Positions 41,268 through 45,068 of a stretch of DNA of 45,068 bases are shown here, piece after piece. The position numbers were made by a program, and so were the translations under genes. This DNA is from Megasphaera sp. MJR8396C (lineage in GTDB: Bacteria > Bacillota > Negativicutes > Veillonellales > Megasphaeraceae): positions 1 to 45,068 of the forward strand of contig NZ_KQ958166.1 in the NCBI RefSeq assembly GCF_001546855.1, in the 5' to 3' direction. Below the pieces are notes generated by a model. That model saw only the letters and a list, made by a program, of their open reading frames with translations. It was not told the origin of the DNA and did no database searches. Within the stretch, counting starts at the first letter, position 1, and each line of letters opens with the position of its first letter.

Positions 41268-42552
41268 GAAACTATGTACCTATATTGCCGGTCTTTTGAC
41301 GGCCTTTATGCCCATGGGAGCGTCCTTGGCGGCGGAGTTTCCGAGAATCGATGATCCCGATGTCATGAGCCGTGTCGTCGTGCAGCCGATGCGGGCTATT
41401 TCGATGACGCCGCCCATCGATACGGGAACGCTGCTCTTATCGGACAGCCCGGAATATGCCGAAAAGGACGGCATCCTCTATGGGGATATGGTCAGCGGTG
41501 ATGTACGTCTCTATTTTTATCATGTCAATCAACAGCAGACGGACCGCAAAATCGTAGCCATGCTCTATAATCCCCATGACTATCCCATTGACGCCTTCCT
41601 TCAAGGCTATCAGTATACGCGGCCCAGTGCCGACTACTATCAGGTCGGAAAAGAACTGTCGACCCTGTATTATGAAGGCAATATGACGGTCAATAAGGTT
41701 ACCGTGCAGCCTCATGATTACGCCTTGGTCGGCCAGCGGCTTAATGAAGTCGTCGTCCATCCGGATCAGCTCTTTTCGGGCATCGTCAACGTCAGCCTTC
41801 CGGAACCGATGATTCTGTCGTCCATGATCTTGCCGGTTAAAGAAGATCCGACGGCCTTCGTCCGTAAGCTTCAGTATCTGTCCAGTGACTCGGTCAAACT
41901 GCGGGGGACTTTTCACGGCAAAGACCGCTTCATGAGTACCCTGACGCCGTACTCTACGGACAGCGGTATCGGCTACATCCTCTTGGCCGACGGCGTCATG
42001 GACCGCTTCCTGCAAGGTCGAGACGTCATGGATAACCGCTCGTCGCAGGATACGGGCAACTATGGTCTCGATTACACCATTCACCTGCGCACCCAGGGGA
42101 CCGGAGACATTCACCTCTATTTTAATCCCCAGGGTGGTGAATATGCCGGTGTTACCGAGCTTATCTACAGTGATCCTCAGCGAGGAGAAAATAAAAAAAT
42201 CGTAGAATTGCCGCGCAATCGCCATTCCATGGGGCTCAATGACCCTTATGCCATGGAATACGTCGATACCTTCCCGGCTGGAACGGATATGACCATTCAC
42301 ATCATGCCGCCGGGAGCCGCCAATTTGCCGGTTCGCTTCCTGGTCGTGCCCGACAGCCAATTGCAGCCGATCCGCGAAGCCGTACAAAGCTATCGTGAAG
42401 CGGAAGAACGCCGGGCTGCCGAAGCGGAAGCCAGACGGAGAGCCGCTCGCCAGGATACGACGATTCAACCGGAAGAACTCCAGTCCGATAATCAGACACC
42501 CTTTACGTCCTTAAAGGACCGCATGGCCAAACTGCAGCAGAAGAAAAAATAA
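41254..42552 (+). CDS. Secreted protein, unknown function
   Basis: A 432 aa exported protein with a signal peptide of about 27 residues (ending SLAA). The mature part has a beta-rich pattern in about 40-370, with repeated YxF/YxY strands and DxG turns, and no catalytic motif I recognise. A charged alpha-helical tail (about 375-432) is rich in Glu, Ala, Arg and Lys and may be a coiled coil. Its start lies inside the end of whiA (14-base overlap), so it is expressed with the rapZ-yvcK-whiA set. No family is named with confidence. Confidence 0.8.
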   Translation: MMNIKKLCTYIAGLLTAFMPMGASLAAEFPRIDDPDVMSRVVVQPMRAISMTPPIDTGTLLLSDSPEYAEKDGILYGDMVSGDVRLYFYHVNQQQTDRKIVAMLYNPHDYPIDAFLQGYQYTRPSADYYQVGKELSTLYYEGNMTVNKVTVQPHDYALVGQRLNEVVVHPDQLFSGIVNVSLPEPMILSSMILPVKEDPTAFVRKLQYLSSDSVKLRGTFHGKDRFMSTLTPYSTDSGIGYILLADGVMDRFLQGRDVMDNRSSQDTGNYGLDYTIHLRTQGTGDIHLYFNPQGGEYAGVTELIYSDPQRGENKKIVELPRNRHSMGLNDPYAMEYVDTFPAGTDMTIHIMPPGAANLPVRFLVVPDSQLQPIREAVQSYREAEERRAAEAEARRRAARQDTTIQPEELQSDNQTPFTSLKDRMAKLQQKKK

Positions 42553-42560
42553 AGATACAT

Positions 42561-42596
42561 AAAAATACAGCCATCCGCATGGATGGCTGTATTTTT
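42561..42596. terminator. Bidirectional terminator between convergent genes
   Basis: A perfect 16-base-pair stem (42561-42576 with 42581-42596, loop GCAT) has an A-rich 5' end and a T-rich 3' end. It ends both the whiA-linked transcript (plus) and the binding-protein transcript (minus). Confidence 0.95.
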
Positions 42597-42637
42597 TCTG
42601 TCCTGTTGACCAGAGGACGTAACGTCTCTTTTGGGTC

Positions 42638-43417
42638 TCACTTATTCGGTTCTGTGCCGAACCATTTTTTATAAATCTTGTCGTACGTGCCGTCAGCCTT
42701 GAGTTCCTTTAAGGCCTGGTTGACCTGGTCGGTCAGTTCTTGCTTATCTTTGCTGATACCCATGGCTACGCCGCGGGAGGTGATGGGAGCCCCGACGAGT
42801 TTCAGCTTGTCTTTGCCGCCTTGCTGGAGATAGTACTGGGCGACAGCCTGGTCGATGGAGACGGCGTCGCACGTGCCGGCTTCGAGTTCCATCCAGCCCT
42901 GCGTATTGGTATCGAATTCTTTGACATTGGCGCCGTGCTCACGGGCGTAGTCGGCAGCCTTTGATCCGACCTGGGCGCCGACGGTCTTGCCGGCGATGGA
43001 ATCATAGCCGGTAATATCTGTGTTGCCTACAGGAACGACGATGGTGTAGCCGCCCTGATAGTAGACGTCCGTGAAGTTGATCTGTTTCTTGCGTTCTTCC
43101 GTCGCATCCATGCCGGCGGCGATGATATCGATCTGACCGCTCTTCAAGGCCGGGATCAGGGCGTCAAAGCCGAGGTTCTTGACTTCCATCTTGTAGCCTA
43201 ACTTATCGCAGATCGCCTGGGCTAAGTCGATGTCGAAGCCGACGTCCTTATCATTTTCCGTAAATTCAAAGGGCGGGAAGGTCGGTTCGGTTCCGACGAT
43301 GAGCGTCTTATCTCCCTTGGAGCCGGCGGACTGTTCTGTGCTGCCGCCGCAGCCGGCGAGTAACGTCAAGGCGGCTATCGAAGCCGCTGCCAAGGTCATC
43401 ACTTTTTTCTTCATCAT
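42638..43417 (-). CDS. Amino-acid-binding lipoprotein, copy 1
   Basis: Family 3 solute-binding lipoprotein of 259 aa. The signal ends in lipobox LAGC, followed by a Ser/Gly-rich linker. The binding domain shows VGTEPTFPPFEF, VGFDIDLAQAI, LGFDALIPALKSGQIDIIAAGMDAT and the C-terminal ELKADGTYDKIYKKWFG. It is clearly paralogous to the copy at 44081, with the same motif order. ATG 43417 follows GGAGGAACCTACT on the minus strand. Ligand likely a polar or basic amino acid, but unproven. No permease or ATPase lies nearby, so it may serve a transporter elsewhere. Confidence 0.93.
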   Translation of the reverse strand: MMKKKVMTLAAASIAALTLLAGCGGSTEQSAGSKGDKTLIVGTEPTFPPFEFTENDKDVGFDIDLAQAICDKLGYKMEVKNLGFDALIPALKSGQIDIIAAGMDATEERKKQINFTDVYYQGGYTIVVPVGNTDITGYDSIAGKTVGAQVGSKAADYAREHGANVKEFDTNTQGWMELEAGTCDAVSIDQAVAQYYLQQGGKDKLKLVGAPITSRGVAMGISKDKQELTDQVNQALKELKADGTYDKIYKKWFGTEPNK

Positions 43418-43432
43418 AGTAGGTTCCTCCAA

Positions 43433-44077
43433 TTAGGGAATAGCAAGGATATGACTGAGGTCTTTCATGATTGCCACATGGGGCAGGGGCCGAAAATCCG
43501 GCTCCGACGTCGTGCCTGTCGTCACGGCGGCAAAGGCGACGCCTGCATTTTGTGCGGCCTTGGCGTCGATGGTGTTGTCGCCGATATAGAGAACGTCTTT
43601 TTTATCCAGGCCGAAATGGTCGCAGACTCGATTGATTCCGTCCGGCGCGGGTTTGGCGTTATCGACGTCTTCCATGCCGACGACGAGGTCGATGAGATCT
43701 TCCATGGCGTATTTTCGGAGCGTTTCGTTAATGCGCGAACGGGTCTTCGTCGAGACGATGCAGCAGCGGCTTCCCTGTTCTTTCAAAGCCTTTAGGACCG
43801 GCAGGGTTTCGGGATAGAGATGGGTGTTGGCCGTCATGTACTTATCCGAGAAGCGGACCTTGTACTCTTTAATCAGTTCGTAGATCCGGTCCGGGGCCGT
43901 TTCACCCGTAAGGCTTTTCATGGCATCGAACATGGTCATGCCGATCGTACGGCGGATGGCGTCTTCGGGTATGCCTTTATAGCCTTCGGCCTCGAAGAGC
44001 AACTGGAAGCACATGACGATGCCCTTTTCCGAATTGGCCAGGGTATAGTCGAAGTCGAAGATATATGTCTTATACAT
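43433..44077 (-). CDS. HAD phosphatase (PpaX/phosphoglycolate-phosphatase-like)
   Basis: HAD-superfamily hydrolase of 214 aa. Motif I is FDFDYTLANS with Asp8 and Asp10, the Thr/Ser motif is CCIVSTKTRSR near 114, the Lys motif is NAKPAPDGI near 142, and motif IV is LYIGDNTIDAKAAQNAGV near 165. The cap is helical. Candidate substrates are pyrophosphate or small phosphorylated metabolites. The start lies three bases after the stop of the upstream binding protein and has no visible ribosome site, so it is probably translated by coupling. It is sandwiched between two paralogous binding proteins. Confidence 0.87.
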   Translation of the reverse strand: MYKTYIFDFDYTLANSEKGIVMCFQLLFEAEGYKGIPEDAIRRTIGMTMFDAMKSLTGETAPDRIYELIKEYKVRFSDKYMTANTHLYPETLPVLKALKEQGSRCCIVSTKTRSRINETLRKYAMEDLIDLVVGMEDVDNAKPAPDGINRVCDHFGLDKKDVLYIGDNTIDAKAAQNAGVAFAAVTTGTTSEPDFRPLPHVAIMKDLSHILAIP

Positions 44078-44080
44078 GGA

Positions 44081-44863
44081 TTACATCTGCGGATCGACGC
44101 CGAACCATTTTTTGTAGAGTTTGGCATACGTTCCGTCTGCTTTAAGATCAGCCAAGGCCTTGTTGACCTTTTCAAGGAGTTTCGTGTTGTCTTTTCCGAC
44201 AGCCATGGCGATGCCGGCATCGGTCTTCTTGGAGTCACCGACGATTTTGAGATCCTTATCGCCGCCTTCTTTCAGATAGTAGAGCGCTACCGACGTGTTG
44301 ATGATGACGGCATCGCAGGTGTTGCTCTGCAGTTCCATCCAACCCTGGCTGTTGGCATCGTACTGCTTGACCGTTGCGCCGGCTTCCGTTCCGAGGTCTA
44401 CGCCTTTAGTGCCGACCTGGGTGCCGACGGTACGGCCTTTGAGGTCATCAAAACCGTGGATCGTGTCGTTATCTTTGCGGACGACGACGGAATAGCCGTC
44501 CTGGAAGTACGGTTCCGTAAAGGAAACTTGTTTCTGTCGTTCCGGCGTAGCATCCATGCCGGAAGCAATCATGTCGATCTGGCCGCTGCGCAGTGCCGGG
44601 ATAAGGGCATCGAAGCCGAGGCTCTTGACTTCAACCTGCATGCCTGTCTTTTCGCCGATGGCATTGGCTAAATCGATATCGAAGCCGACATACTTGCCGT
44701 TGTCCGTGAATTCAAAAGGCGGGAAGGTCGGTTCCATGCCGACGACGAGGGTCTTCTGCTCATCGGCAGCGCCTCCCTGTTTGTCTGTTGAAGAACCACA
44801 TCCGGCGAGTAAGGTGGCTGCTGCCGCGGCAGTTACCGCCATAACTAAATACTTTTTGTTCAT
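44081..44863 (-). CDS. Amino-acid-binding lipoprotein, copy 2
   Basis: Family 3 solute-binding lipoprotein of 260 aa, with a signal ending in lipobox LAGC. Motifs mirror copy 1: VGMEPTFPPFEF, VGFDIDLANAI, LGFDALIPALRSGQIDMIASGMDAT, TVGTQVGTKG, QGWMELQSNTCDAV and ADLKADGTYAKLYKKWFG. It is the first gene of the minus-strand unit. The ATG at 44863 follows CAGGAG; an upstream in-frame start extends the protein by 18 residues without a better site. Differences between copies cluster near the ligand-side loops, which suggests different specificity (inference). Confidence 0.93.
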   Translation of the reverse strand: MNKKYLVMAVTAAAAATLLAGCGSSTDKQGGAADEQKTLVVGMEPTFPPFEFTDNGKYVGFDIDLANAIGEKTGMQVEVKSLGFDALIPALRSGQIDMIASGMDATPERQKQVSFTEPYFQDGYSVVVRKDNDTIHGFDDLKGRTVGTQVGTKGVDLGTEAGATVKQYDANSQGWMELQSNTCDAVIINTSVALYYLKEGGDKDLKIVGDSKKTDAGIAMAVGKDNTKLLEKVNKALADLKADGTYAKLYKKWFGVDPQM

Positions 44864-44920
44864 ACGTAACAACTCCTGTTCCTTTATGTAAGCGGAAATA
44901 TAAAATACAACTTCCACATA

Positions 44921-44949
44921 ATTATACTATAAAAGGGGACGCCTTTGAA
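44921..44949 (-). promoter_or_regulatory. Promoter of the binding-protein operon
   Basis: On the minus strand TTCAAA (44949-44944), a 17-base spacer and perfect TATAAT (44926-44921) lie 57 bases before the start codon. Confidence 0.75.
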
Positions 44950-44979
44950 GGGAAACTTTGCGAGTTGTCTACTTTTTGC

Positions 44980-45008
44980 TTGACAAGGGTTTCTTAGCGT
45001 AGTATACT
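44980..45008 (+). promoter_or_regulatory. Strong promoter at the right edge
   Basis: Perfect TTGACA (44980-44985), a 17-base spacer and TATACT (45003-45008), divergent from the binding-protein operon. It reads into a structured RNA that leaves the window. Confidence 0.88.
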
Positions 45009-45013
45009 TAACA

Positions 45014-45068
45014 AGCTGTCAGGGCAACGCCTTAGACAGCCCGGCTGAGACAACAGCCGCGAAAGCAG
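45014..45068 (+). ncRNA. 5' end of a structured RNA, possibly RNase P RNA
   Basis: Starting six bases after the -10 element, the sequence folds readily: GCTGTC (45015-45020) with GACAGC (45035-45040), and CGGCTG with CAGCCG (45042-45060). The early GGGCAACGC segment vaguely resembles the GGCAAUCGC start of bacterial RNase P RNA, but one base is missing and the diagnostic GAGGAAAGUCC would lie beyond the edge. It could equally be another structured non-coding RNA or a riboswitch. It is partial. Confidence 0.4.

Noticed and set aside
41437-42468. Antisense open frame (343 codons) opposite the secreted protein
   Set aside because: No ribosome site or domain; the plus-strand gene has a clear signal peptide and operon context.
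1-45068. CRISPR array, insertion sequence or prophage
   Set aside because: No regularly spaced direct repeats, transposase, integrase or phage structural gene was seen on either strand.

Overview
The window looks like chromosome of a diderm Firmicute (class Negativicutes, Veillonellaceae-like; Megasphaera is my best guess, by inference only). It combines Firmicutes division and regulatory genes (sepF, divIVA, ylmH, whiA, yvcK, rapZ, T-box RNA) with outer-envelope traits (a secretin, an SLH-type envelope protein) and anaerobe traits (rubrerythrin, the [FeFe]-hydrogenase maturase HydE). Almost all of it is densely packed, operon-organised housekeeping DNA. I see no prophage, insertion sequence or CRISPR array.

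Layout. 1-2323, minus strand: rubrerythrin, then a three-gene membrane cluster with a HAAS-type (DUF1700-like) protein. 2353-12625, plus: a DUF951 protein, then a complete-looking histidine operon hisZGDCBHAF(IE), followed in the same transcript by a large HAD phosphatase (candidate for the missing histidinol-phosphatase) and a dipeptide epimerase, ended by a strong terminator. 12628-17245: consensus promoter, trmB, an FtsW-type SEDS protein, uraA, hydE, and a bidirectional terminator shared with a convergent tRNA-Ser(UGA). 17394-22099: a six-gene unit with its own promoter and terminator (degenerate 2-hydroxyacid dehydrogenase, lipoprotein polysaccharide deacetylase, phosphodiester glycosidase, three uncharacterised proteins), probably acting on the envelope. 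22100-24725: an amino-acid ABC transporter with two unexplained structured RNA segments. 24777-28954: pgi, galE, a small membrane-anchored protein and a short secretin. 29001-30804: a T-box leader with a UUC (Phe) specifier and two successive antiterminator/terminator modules in front of a sodium:solute symporter. 30809-31274, minus: a fluoride channel. 31340-42552: B12-type radical SAM protein, pgeF, yggS, sepF, ylmH, divIVA, a mini-SLH protein, a Cof phosphatase, rapZ, yvcK, whiA and a secreted protein of unknown function. 42561-44949, minus: two paralogous amino-acid-binding lipoproteins flanking a HAD phosphatase. The last 90 bases hold a strong promoter and the 5' end of a structured RNA cut by the window edge.

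The least explained items are the T-box with a duplicated decision module, the cloverleaf-like element at 23111-23190 inside the ABC operon, the six-gene envelope operon, the solitary secretin pair, and the truncated RNA at the right edge. All folds were worked out by eye and no database search was possible.
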